DNA of 13,629 bases from Saprospiraceae bacterium (GTDB lineage Bacteria > Bacteroidota > Bacteroidia > Chitinophagales > Saprospiraceae), in NCBI GenBank assembly GCA_020849825.1, contig JADZFP010000012.1, positions 1 to 13,629 of the forward strand, read 5' to 3'. The notes beneath the pieces were generated by a model, which made no database searches, was not told the origin of the DNA, and saw only the letters and a program-made list of their open reading frames with translations. This document shows positions 7,272-13,054 of this stretch, in pieces (position 1 is the stretch's first letter; every line of letters begins with the position of its first letter). The position numbers and the translations under genes are program-made.

Positions 7272-7943
7272 ATGACGCCCGATACCCTTCTCGCCGTACG
7301 CCAACTCATCGCCGCCGACCAGTTGCGCCAGGCCATCGACCTGCTGCTCGCCCAGGCCGATGCCCCGGCCGCCGGCGAGCTGCTGCAACTCTCCGGCCGC
7401 CTCAGCGACCTCGAACGCGACCAGGCCCTGCGCACCGAAAGCGCCGAACAACTCGACACCCGCCGCAACCAGCTGCGCGCCGACCTGCTGGACTGGGTTC
7501 AGCGCCCGGCCGCTGCCGCCGACCCGGTCGCAAAAGCCGGCCTACGACTCAAAAAAGCGGCCTTCCGGCTGGTGCTCGCCTTCCAAATCGCCCTGATCCT
7601 GCTGGTGTTGTTTCACTTAGACACCGGCGGCTACGCCAATGGCGAAGCCCTCACCCTCATCGGGCTGCTCTCGCCTGTGCTGGCCGGCTACCTGCTCACC
7701 GCCCTCAAAGGCTACGGCCGCCCTGGCCTGAGCGCCGCCGCCCGACGCAGCCTGCCCGTGTTGCGCGCGGTGGTGTGGGTGCTGTTTCCGCTCTATTTCC
7801 TGCTGCTGTGCTGGGTGCTCAACCGCAACCCCGCTGGCGACTGGCCCTTCGAGACCGCCCGCAACTGGGTCATCGGCATCGAAGCCGCTTTCGGCGGCGT
7901 GCTGGCGTATGTGGTGGGGGTGTTGTTTGGGGAGGAAGGGTAA
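7272..7943 (+). CDS. EAD11-like adaptor domain fused to four transmembrane helices
   Basis: A 223-residue protein with two parts. Residues 1-76 are helical and soluble: VRQLIAADQLRQAIDLLLAQ, then ELLQLSGRLSDLERD and a Leu/Arg-rich helix ending ADLLDWVQ. This pattern, with a LLxLxGRLxxLxRD core, matches Effector-Associated Domain 11, a homotypic adaptor of Bacteroidota and other multicellular-type bacteria that typically links caspases, trypsins or other effectors to sensors. Residues 97-219 hold four hydrophobic segments (about 97-115, 127-145, 163-183, 199-219). The likely topology is a cytoplasmic EAD on an inner-membrane four-helix module. It forms an operon with the exported protein upstream and ends 128 nt before the DGR edge, on the opposite strand. 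The EAD11 assignment is by eye; the fold class is more certain than the number. Confidence 0.65.
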   Translation: MTPDTLLAVRQLIAADQLRQAIDLLLAQADAPAAGELLQLSGRLSDLERDQALRTESAEQLDTRRNQLRADLLDWVQRPAAAADPVAKAGLRLKKAAFRLVLAFQIALILLVLFHLDTGGYANGEALTLIGLLSPVLAGYLLTALKGYGRPGLSAAARRSLPVLRAVVWVLFPLYFLLLCWVLNRNPAGDWPFETARNWVIGIEAAFGGVLAYVVGVLFGEEG

Positions 7944-8071
7944 AAAAGCAGCGGCAGAACCTTCGCGATCCCTGCGTTACCAATACTGCCGCCGCACAAC
8001 GGCTGCCCGAGCCGCTCTTTGTCCCGTCCGAAATGGACAGAATCAGGACAGATACCTGTACATCAGAGCCG

Positions 8072-8091
8072 TCCGGCTTTCTTATGTGCTG
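8072..8091. repeat. 20-nt inverted match at the template repeat edge
   Basis: TCCGGCTTTCTTATGTGCTG here is the exact reverse complement of 9794-9813, just beyond the variable repeat. It covers the 3' edge of the template repeat (coding sense) and overlaps it by 3 nt. With the AGAGCCG at 8065-8071 it can form a short GC-rich hairpin. Confidence 0.85.
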
Positions 8092-8215
8092 GAGGGCGAG
8101 GCGGAAGCCGACATTGTTGTTGCGATTCGTCGGCCCGTTGTTGTTGCGAATGGCGGCGCGGCAATTCTGCGGCGTGTTGTTCCAGCTGCCGCCGCGATTC
8201 ACGCGGTTGTCGCCC
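8089..8215 (-). repeat. DGR template repeat (TR)
   Basis: A 127-nt block aligned without gaps to the variable repeat at 9829-9955 (constant offset 1740). There are 17 differences, and every one is an adenine in this copy on the minus strand. Of 31 adenines in the block 17 differ, while all 96 other positions are identical. Read as protein it carries the Asn runs expected of a template built from AAC/AAT codons (RGGSWNNTPQNC, RNNNGPTNRNNN). It begins 13 nt after the reverse transcriptase stop, so it is probably transcribed from the same message. The last 21 nt (minus sense, GGCTTCCGCC... to CTCCAG) are A-poor and unchanged, as expected for the initiation-of-homing end. It is not itself a gene. 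Confidence 0.97.
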
Positions 8216-8228
8216 TATGGCATCTGAC

Positions 8229-9218
8229 CTATTCCTGCAAAAGTACCGATCTCCGAAAATTATTGGAAGATGCATGACGAGCAAATGCGACAAGCGGCAA
8301 TGCATGATTCTGGCAGGTCTTATCGTCCCATTCCCCGTTTTGATACCGGGCTTCAATCGATTTGATTTTTCGCGCAAACCGCGTTTTGCTTTTAGGCAAA
8401 AGCCGTACTTCTCCGGGGAAAATCTTGTAGCCCAAAAACGGAACGCCATGCCCCACACTATGCAGTAAAACAGGCTTGAAGGAACATTGAAGATTGTCTT
8501 CCAAAAAGCGACTTAGTTGCGCATACCAGATCCAGAGTTGTTCCTTGCACTGATGCCACAACACCAAATCATCCATGTAACGCACATAAGCGCTTACACC
8601 CATCTTTTCCTTTATATAATGGTCAAGCCCGGACAAATAATGATTGGCAAAATATTGGCTGGTCAGATTACCAATCGGCAAGCCGCGCTCGGGCGATACG
8701 GCATAACTGTCGATGATCTGATAAAAAATCGAGAGCAAGGTTTTTTCCTTAAACAAACCCGCAAGTTGTCTTTTGAGCACGGCATGGTGAACACTGTCAA
8801 AAAACTTTTTAACGTCGAGTTTTAGATAACACCCGTGTCTGTCCGTAAAGTTTCGGGCTCTTTCAAGGGCTGCGTACACCCCTTTGCCTTTCCGGCTCGC
8901 ATAACTGTCGAAGATCAAGGATCGCTCGAACCGGTCATGGCAGATGTTCATCAATGCATGATGCAAGACCTGCTCGCTAAAAGCGCTTGCGCATATCTGC
9001 CTTTCTTTCGGCTCGTACACTTTAAAATACCGATACCTTCCTACCTCCACCCTGCCCGATAAAATCTGTGCGCGCAACTTGAACAGATTTTGCTCCAAGT
9101 CCCGTTGGTAGGCCAGTACCGACGCGGCATATCGCTTCCCCTTTGCCGCTTTCCAACTGGCTAATCGTAGATTGTCCGGATCGGCAATCCGTTCTAAAAG
9201 ATGATTATCCCTGATCAT
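8229..9218 (-). CDS. DGR reverse transcriptase
   Basis: A 329-residue reverse transcriptase that copies the template RNA with errors at adenines. Motifs from the ATG at 9218: KLDVKKFFDS (133-142) with the first catalytic Asp; IGNLTSQ (182-188), where the SQ ending is the DGR hallmark versus QGxxxSP of group II intron enzymes; YVRYMDD (211-217) with the catalytic Asp pair; and FLGYKIFP (261-268). There is no maturase or endonuclease domain, and the length fits DGR enzymes. The first in-frame start (9272) is rejected because the family begins near this ATG and the upstream codons belong to the preceding gene. It overlaps the HRDC gene by 14 nt, implying translational coupling. Confidence 0.96.
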   Translation of the reverse strand: MIRDNHLLERIADPDNLRLASWKAAKGKRYAASVLAYQRDLEQNLFKLRAQILSGRVEVGRYRYFKVYEPKERQICASAFSEQVLHHALMNICHDRFERSLIFDSYASRKGKGVYAALERARNFTDRHGCYLKLDVKKFFDSVHHAVLKRQLAGLFKEKTLLSIFYQIIDSYAVSPERGLPIGNLTSQYFANHYLSGLDHYIKEKMGVSAYVRYMDDLVLWHQCKEQLWIWYAQLSRFLEDNLQCSFKPVLLHSVGHGVPFLGYKIFPGEVRLLPKSKTRFARKIKSIEARYQNGEWDDKTCQNHALPLVAFARHASSNNFRRSVLLQE

Positions 9219-9648
9219 GGTGGGAAGGAGGAATAAAATAGACGCCGTACTTCTCGGTTTTTTTCTCTCCAATACCCTTTACGCTTTTCATGGCCGATTG
9301 AGTGAGTACGTCAAACTTGGCAAGCTCGGACAATTCCTCGTCCGTAAAAACCGCGTAGGGCGGCACCTGTTCCCGCGATGCGACTTCCTTTCGAATCTCC
9401 CTGAATCGCGAAAATCGTTCAAACGCCGATTCATCCAGTATAGCTTTGTAATCTACCCGTTCCTTCATTTTTACCGGCGAATAATCCTCCGTGTAATGGA
9501 TGCAAAAACTCCAGTAAGCCCCGCCATCGGAAGGGGTGACCAACCGCCGCTCCACTTGCAGTATTTTTTTACTGCGTAAAAAAACATTAAGCTGCTCGTT
9601 CATCGCTTCGCCGCCCATGGCCGGCACGGCAATTATTTTCACCTGCAT
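9205..9648 (-). CDS. HRDC-domain DGR accessory protein
   Basis: A 147-residue protein. The first 65 residues (MQVKIIAVPA, then LRSKKILQVERRLV and YWSFCIHY) look like a small alpha/beta domain. Residues 70-139 match an HRDC domain: an Arg-rich helix FSRFREIRKEVASRE, PYAVFTDEELSELAK, then KSVKGIGEKKTEKYG (about 121-135) with the helix-hairpin-like GIGEKK turn. HRDC domains bind nucleic acid in RecQ helicases and RNase D. Some DGRs are known to carry an HRDC protein where others carry Avd, the factor that partners the reverse transcriptase. No Avd gene is visible here, so this protein probably fills that role. Its end overlaps the reverse transcriptase start by 14 nt. The ATG at 9648 is chosen because an upstream frame to 9801 runs through a terminator-like hairpin and non-coding GC-rich DNA. 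Confidence 0.88.
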   Translation of the reverse strand: MQVKIIAVPAMGGEAMNEQLNVFLRSKKILQVERRLVTPSDGGAYWSFCIHYTEDYSPVKMKERVDYKAILDESAFERFSRFREIRKEVASREQVPPYAVFTDEELSELAKFDVLTQSAMKSVKGIGEKKTEKYGVYFIPPSHHDQG

Positions 9649-9670
9649 AGTGCGATTTTTTTTAAAAAAT

Positions 9671-9689
9671 TTTGGGGCTGCGCCCCAAA
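9671..9689 (-). terminator. Intrinsic terminator or attenuator before the HRDC-RT genes
   Basis: TTTGGGGC (9671-9678) pairs with GCCCCAAA (9682-9689) over a 3-nt loop. On the minus strand the stem is followed by ATTTTTT, a good intrinsic terminator. It lies after the target gene and 22 nt before the HRDC start, so it would reduce read-through into the retroelement enzymes. Confidence 0.65.
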
Positions 9690-9730
9690 CCCCCTCTGTT
9701 CTCCCCACCCAGCTCAGGCTCGACCCATAC

Positions 9731-9762
9731 GCCGGCGGCTGCCTCGGCCTTGCTCCGCCGGC
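9731..9762. repeat. GC-rich inverted repeat downstream of the variable repeat
   Basis: GCCGGCGG (9731-9738) and CCGCCGGC (9755-9762) are perfect 8-nt inverted arms around 16 nt. An outer CCCAT/ATGGG pair (9724-9728, 9781-9785) could enclose it. It lies 67-98 nt beyond the variable repeat end in coding sense. DGRs of phage BPP-1 type need a hairpin/cruciform close to that end, but this one is further away, so a role is uncertain. Confidence 0.4.
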
Positions 9763-9793
9763 CTTATCTGCCCCCGCCGGATGGGCCTCGCTA

Positions 9794-9813
9794 CAGCACA
9801 TAAGAAAGCCGGA
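9794..9813. repeat. 20-nt inverted match beyond the variable repeat
   Basis: CAGCACATAAGAAAGCCGGA is the exact reverse complement of 8072-8091. It lies 15 nt beyond the shared TR/VR block, directly after the target gene's stop codon in coding sense. On the minus strand AAGAGACCG and CGGCTTTCTT (9823-9802) can form a hairpin of nine pairs with one bulge and one G-U, placed where homing hairpins lie in studied DGRs. Confidence 0.8.
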
Positions 9814-9822
9814 GCGGTCTCT

Positions 9823-11940
9823 TCAATACTGGAGGGCGAGGCGGAAGCCGACAAGGCTGAGGCGATTCGTCGGCCCGTTGAAGAGGCGAATGGCGGCGCG
9901 GCAATTCCGCGGCGTGCTGTCCCAGCCGCCGCCGCGAAACACGCGGTAGCCGCCCCTGTTCGGGCTGTCTATCCAGGCGCTGCCGTTGGTCGGAGCGCCC
10001 TGATAATTGTCGTGCCAGTCGTCGGCGCACCATTCCCACACGTTGCCGCTGAAGTCGAAAAGGTCCAGTTCATTGGCTTTTTTGGTCCCCACGGCATGGG
10101 TTTGGCTGCCGCTGTTACTGCTGTACCAGGCCACCTCGTCGAGCGTATTGCTGCCGGCGTAAAGATAATTACGGGTTTTGTTTCCGCCGCGCGCCGCGTA
10201 CTCCCATTCCGCCTCGGTGGGCAGGCGGTAGGCCTGGCCGGTTTTTTGCGACAGCCAGGCACAGTAGGCGACAGCCCCGTACCAGGAGACGCAGACGACC
10301 GGATGGTTTTCGTAGCCGCTTTTCACCGTGAAACGGCTACCCGATTGTTCGATCTTGCAACAGGACAAATCGACCCAGGTTTCGCCGCCTTCTTTCTGAT
10401 TACCTTTTTCATTCAAAAACTGGCAATACTCGGCATTGGTCACTTCATAGCGCCCGATGTAAAAATCGCGCACCGTGACGCTGTGGGCGGGTTTTTCGTC
10501 GCCGTAGCAATCGGTATCGCGGCCGTCTTTACAGCCCATGGTGAAGGTACCGCCGCTCACCAGTACCATATTGGAGGGGCGGGACACATCGGGGCAGCCG
10601 TCTTTGAGGGCGCTGCCTTTTTCGCGGGGGCATTTGTCGTCGGGGTCGGGTATGCCGTCGGCGTCGGTATCGGGGCAACCCTGGAAGTTGGCGCGGCCGG
10701 CGGCGTCGGGGCAGCGGTCGGCGCGGTCGGGCACGCCGTCGCCGTCGCGGTCGGGTGCCGGGCAGCCCTTGTCGGCGGCGCTGCCTTTTTGGTCGGGGCA
10801 TTCGTCCTGGTGGTCGGGCAGGCCATCGCCGTCGGTAGCGGGGCAGCCTTCCCAGCGGGTTTCGCCGGCGAGGTAGCGGCATTTGTCGCTTTGGTCGGGC
10901 ACGCCGTCGTCGTCGGCATCGGGGCAGCCGCGGGCTTTGGCCGTACCGAACTGGTCGGGGCAGGCGTCGGTGGCATTGGGGATACCGTCGCCGTCGAGGT
11001 CGGCCGCGCTGGTGGGCAGTTTGTCGGGGCAGCCGTTGTTGGCGGCGGTGCCGTAGGTATCGGGGCAGGCATCGGTGGCATTGGGTACGCCGTCGCCGTC
11101 GCGGTCGGTGGTGGCGGGTGGCGGGGCGGGCGTCAGGTTGCGCACAAACAAAAACGCTTCGGCGTCGCGGTTGCCTATGAATTCGCCGAACACCGGCCGG
11201 GGCTGCGCGTACTGGAGTTGGTCTTTCAGGTCGTCCATCGTCAGGATGCCCTTGCTGTCGTAGTGGTTTTGCAGGGCGTCGAGGAATTGCGCGGCGAATT
11301 CGGAGCGGTCGGTGGTCGGTTTGTTGCCCGCTGCCGCGTAGTAGATGCGCGATTGTTCGGCCAGCGTCTGTCGGATGAACAGGTCGCGGGAGTCGGGCTG
11401 GTTGGGCCGCACAGGTTTGACGTAGCCCCGGAACAGGTCGGGGCAGGCTGTCGCCAGGTCGGCCGTACCCGCGTAGCAGGCGTCCATCATCAGCAGGATG
11501 TGTTTGCAGGGGATGCTGGCGATGCGCTGCTGCAGGTCGGCAAAACTCAGGTAAGAAGTGCCGTCGGGGTCGTTGGGCAGGCCGTCGCGCGGCACAAAAT
11601 AGCCCGTACACTGCCCGTCGTAGTAGCCGTGGCCGCCGAAAAACACCAGCAACTGGGCGTCGGCCTCATAGCTGCGGCGTTTGTACTCGCCGATGATGGC
11701 CAGGATTTCCGTGCGGGTTTTGTTTTCGTACACCTTTGCTTCGAAGCCGTACTGCTGTTGCAATTCGGCGGCCAGGCGGTTGGCATCGCTCACCGTGCCG
11801 GGCAGGCGCTGCCAGTGCTGGTAGTCGCGCACGGCGAAGAACAAGGCGAAATCCTTGCCGGCGCGCAGGCGCAGGGGAGCGGGAGAAGCGGCGGCCAGAC
11901 AGAGGGTAAGAAGGAGAAGGAGGGGGCGGAGGAGTTTCAT
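9823..11940 (-). CDS. DGR target: exported caspase-like protease with TSP3 repeats and variable FGE/lectin-fold domain
   Basis: A 705-residue protein (ATG 11940). It has a signal peptide (1-22, LLRPLLLLLTLCLAAAS). A caspase-like C14 domain spans about 30-268, with His104 in VFFGGHGYYD and Cys155 in LLMMDACYAG, the expected dyad. Six thrombospondin type 3 repeats (279-450; DRDGDGVPNATDACPD type) should bind calcium and form a stiff linker. A formylglycine-generating-enzyme (SUMF1) fold covers about 456-705 (VSGGTFTMGC, YIGRYEVTNAEYCQF, YRLPTEAEWEYAARGG, GNVWEWCADDW), and its last 42 residues are the DGR variable repeat. In DGR targets this fold displays the variable residues on a ligand-binding surface. 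The likely place of action is the periplasm or cell surface; no sorting domain is visible. ATG 11946 is possible; ATG 11976 lies upstream of the -7 element and is rejected. The role as a retargetable protease is inference. Confidence 0.94.
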   Translation of the reverse strand: MKLLRPLLLLLTLCLAAASPAPLRLRAGKDFALFFAVRDYQHWQRLPGTVSDANRLAAELQQQYGFEAKVYENKTRTEILAIIGEYKRRSYEADAQLLVFFGGHGYYDGQCTGYFVPRDGLPNDPDGTSYLSFADLQQRIASIPCKHILLMMDACYAGTADLATACPDLFRGYVKPVRPNQPDSRDLFIRQTLAEQSRIYYAAAGNKPTTDRSEFAAQFLDALQNHYDSKGILTMDDLKDQLQYAQPRPVFGEFIGNRDAEAFLFVRNLTPAPPPATTDRDGDGVPNATDACPDTYGTAANNGCPDKLPTSAADLDGDGIPNATDACPDQFGTAKARGCPDADDDGVPDQSDKCRYLAGETRWEGCPATDGDGLPDHQDECPDQKGSAADKGCPAPDRDGDGVPDRADRCPDAAGRANFQGCPDTDADGIPDPDDKCPREKGSALKDGCPDVSRPSNMVLVSGGTFTMGCKDGRDTDCYGDEKPAHSVTVRDFYIGRYEVTNAEYCQFLNEKGNQKEGGETWVDLSCCKIEQSGSRFTVKSGYENHPVVCVSWYGAVAYCAWLSQKTGQAYRLPTEAEWEYAARGGNKTRNYLYAGSNTLDEVAWYSSNSGSQTHAVGTKKANELDLFDFSGNVWEWCADDWHDNYQGAPTNGSAWIDSPNRGGYRVFRGGGWDSTPRNCRAAIRLFNGPTNRLSLVGFRLALQY
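9829..9955 (-). repeat. DGR variable repeat (VR), end of the target gene
   Basis: The copy of the template repeat inside the target gene, covering codons 663-704 of 705. Compared with the template peptide 12 of 42 residues differ, 9 of them Asn in the template (to Tyr, Phe, Asp, Ser, Leu and so on), plus Asp to Gly, Ser to Gly and Gln to Arg. The framework CRAAIR, GPTNR and VGFRLALQ is untouched. Only one sense codon (TAT) and the stop TGA follow the shared block. Confidence 0.97.
10591..11106 (-). repeat. TSP3 repeat-coding region, six units
   Basis: GC-rich degenerate tandem repeats encoding DxDGDGxPD...C units of 27-35 residues each. In order the unit cores are DRDGDGVPN, DLDGDGIPN, DADDDGVPD, TDGDGLPD, DRDGDGVPD and DTDADGIPD. 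The spacing and Asp ladder fit calcium-binding thrombospondin type 3 repeats. The DNA is prone to slippage, so unit number may vary between strains. Confidence 0.9.
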
Positions 11941-11964
11941 GGTCATCGTGCTGGGATGGATGCG

Positions 11965-11972
11965 CAAATTTA
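11965..11972 (-). promoter_or_regulatory. Bacteroidota -7 element for the DGR target gene
   Basis: The minus strand reads TAAATTTG, an exact TAnnTTTG match, placing the transcript start around 11961 and about 15-20 nt before the ATGs at 11946/11940. It argues against the ATG at 11976. No -33 TTTG is seen. Confidence 0.45.
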
Positions 11973-12013
11973 ACATTTATACGCTTTGGCGCGCGCAGTC
12001 CGGATTTCCCCCC

Positions 12014-12889
12014 CTAATTCTCCCTCGCCAACCGAAAGGAAGTGCCGGCCATTTTTCCCGAAGGAATATGCCCCCAGCGAACCGTGACACGGGAGGTTTT
12101 ATCATTCCCATTGTAAAAACCGCCACGCAGCACCCTGAAATCGGCGCGATTAGGTTGTTTGAGCCAGGCGCTGCCATCAGCAGGGGCGCCCTGGTAATTG
12201 TCGTGCCAATCGTCGGCGCACCATTCCCAGGCATTACCAGACATATCAAACAAACCGATTTCATTGGCTTGCTTTTCTCCAACGGGGTGCAATTTGCCGC
12301 CGCTGTTTTCTTTGCACCAGGCGACTGTTTCCAGTTGATCGCTACCGGAAAACAAGTAGGATTTTGACCGGGTACCGCCCCTGGCCGCAAACTCCCATTC
12401 TGCTTCGGTCGGGAGGCGATAAATTTTGCCTTTTCTTCTGCTCAACCATTCACAGTAAGCAACGGCGCCTTTCCAGGAGACAAAAATGACAGGATAATTT
12501 TCAAAGCCCTCCTGAACCCGGAAAGTATCGCCCGATTTGACGATTCTGCATTTTTCCTGGGTTAACGTGTTACCGCTTTCCAGGTCTATCCATTCCTTGC
12601 CATCAAGTTTCCGTATATCAGGGTCATTCAAAAAACGGCAGTATTCTGCATTGGTCACTTCATATCGGCCGATGTAAAAATCGGGAACCACAACTGTATG
12701 CGCGGGTTTTTCATCCTTGTAGCAGTCGACATCTGCCGGCGCCATGCAACCCATACTGAATGTGCCCCCGGAAATGAAAACCATTTTGGGAGCAGGGTCG
12801 ATTTCAGCGGATGAGCCATTCGAAGCCGCGTCGAGGAAATTCTCATTCAGAGAAAACAGCATGAAGAATAAATAAGCGACAAAAATCAT
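12014..12889 (-). CDS. FGE/SUMF1-fold protein, paralogue of the DGR target head
   Basis: A 291-residue protein with one hydrophobic N-terminal signal or anchor (MIFVAYLFFMLFSL) and then a single formylglycine-generating-enzyme-like domain from about residue 35: MVFISGGTFSMGC, YIGRYEVTNAEYCRF, YRLPTEAEWEFAARGG, GNAWEWCADDWHDNYQGAP and the terminal RGGFYNG...SFRLAREN. It shares close DNA identity with the target gene just before the variable region (44 nt with 2 mismatches, 12186-12229 against 9995-10038). However, its own last 40 codons do not follow the template repeat. It may be a non-variable partner, a former DGR target or a binding protein. True enzyme activity (sulfatase Cys to formylglycine) is unlikely given the small exported context. 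The ATG at 12889 is chosen over 13006 because it begins the hydrophobic segment. Confidence 0.85.
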   Translation of the reverse strand: MIFVAYLFFMLFSLNENFLDAASNGSSAEIDPAPKMVFISGGTFSMGCMAPADVDCYKDEKPAHTVVVPDFYIGRYEVTNAEYCRFLNDPDIRKLDGKEWIDLESGNTLTQEKCRIVKSGDTFRVQEGFENYPVIFVSWKGAVAYCEWLSRRKGKIYRLPTEAEWEFAARGGTRSKSYLFSGSDQLETVAWCKENSGGKLHPVGEKQANEIGLFDMSGNAWEWCADDWHDNYQGAPADGSAWLKQPNRADFRVLRGGFYNGNDKTSRVTVRWGHIPSGKMAGTSFRLAREN

Positions 12890-13054
12890 AATCGATAGGT
12901 CTGGTATTGAAGGGCAAGGTAAGTCGTTCCCTAGTCCAACATCATTGCCCGGGCAAACTGACGCAGGGGTTGGCCGCGAGTGAGCCGTATCGTCCGGACT
13001 GTTCAAACCGCCACCAGGTGTTTTTCATTATCCCAAAGAATTTTCAGACGGTTT

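Larger units (their letters stand above)
8072..9955 (-). mobile_element. Diversity-generating retroelement, core cassette
   Basis: All parts of a DGR lie in order on one strand: variable repeat at the end of the target gene, HRDC accessory gene, reverse transcriptase, template repeat. The adenine-only mismatch pattern shows that it has been active in the lineage. It does not move as a unit by itself; it rewrites the target gene. Confidence 0.96.

Noticed and set aside
7870..8202. Minus-strand open frame containing the RGGSWNNTPQNC...VGFRLAL peptide, seen as a small FGE-like gene or pseudogene
   Set aside because: The block is the DGR template repeat: a non-coding donor with Asn-rich codons that starts 13 nt after the RT stop.
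10591..11106. Regular repeats as a possible CRISPR array
   Set aside because: The units are in frame, degenerate and encode TSP3 calcium-binding repeats; there are no identical repeats with unique spacers.
9781..11973. 730-codon open frame on the plus strand opposite the caspase/TSP3/FGE gene
   Set aside because: It is a shadow of GC-rich repetitive coding DNA: Gly/Ala/Val-rich low complexity with no domain, while the minus strand encodes clear catalytic and repeat motifs.
12014..12140. C-terminal end of the second FGE gene as another variable repeat
   Set aside because: Its DNA does not follow the template backbone outside adenine positions, so it is a diverged paralogue, not an acceptor of this template.
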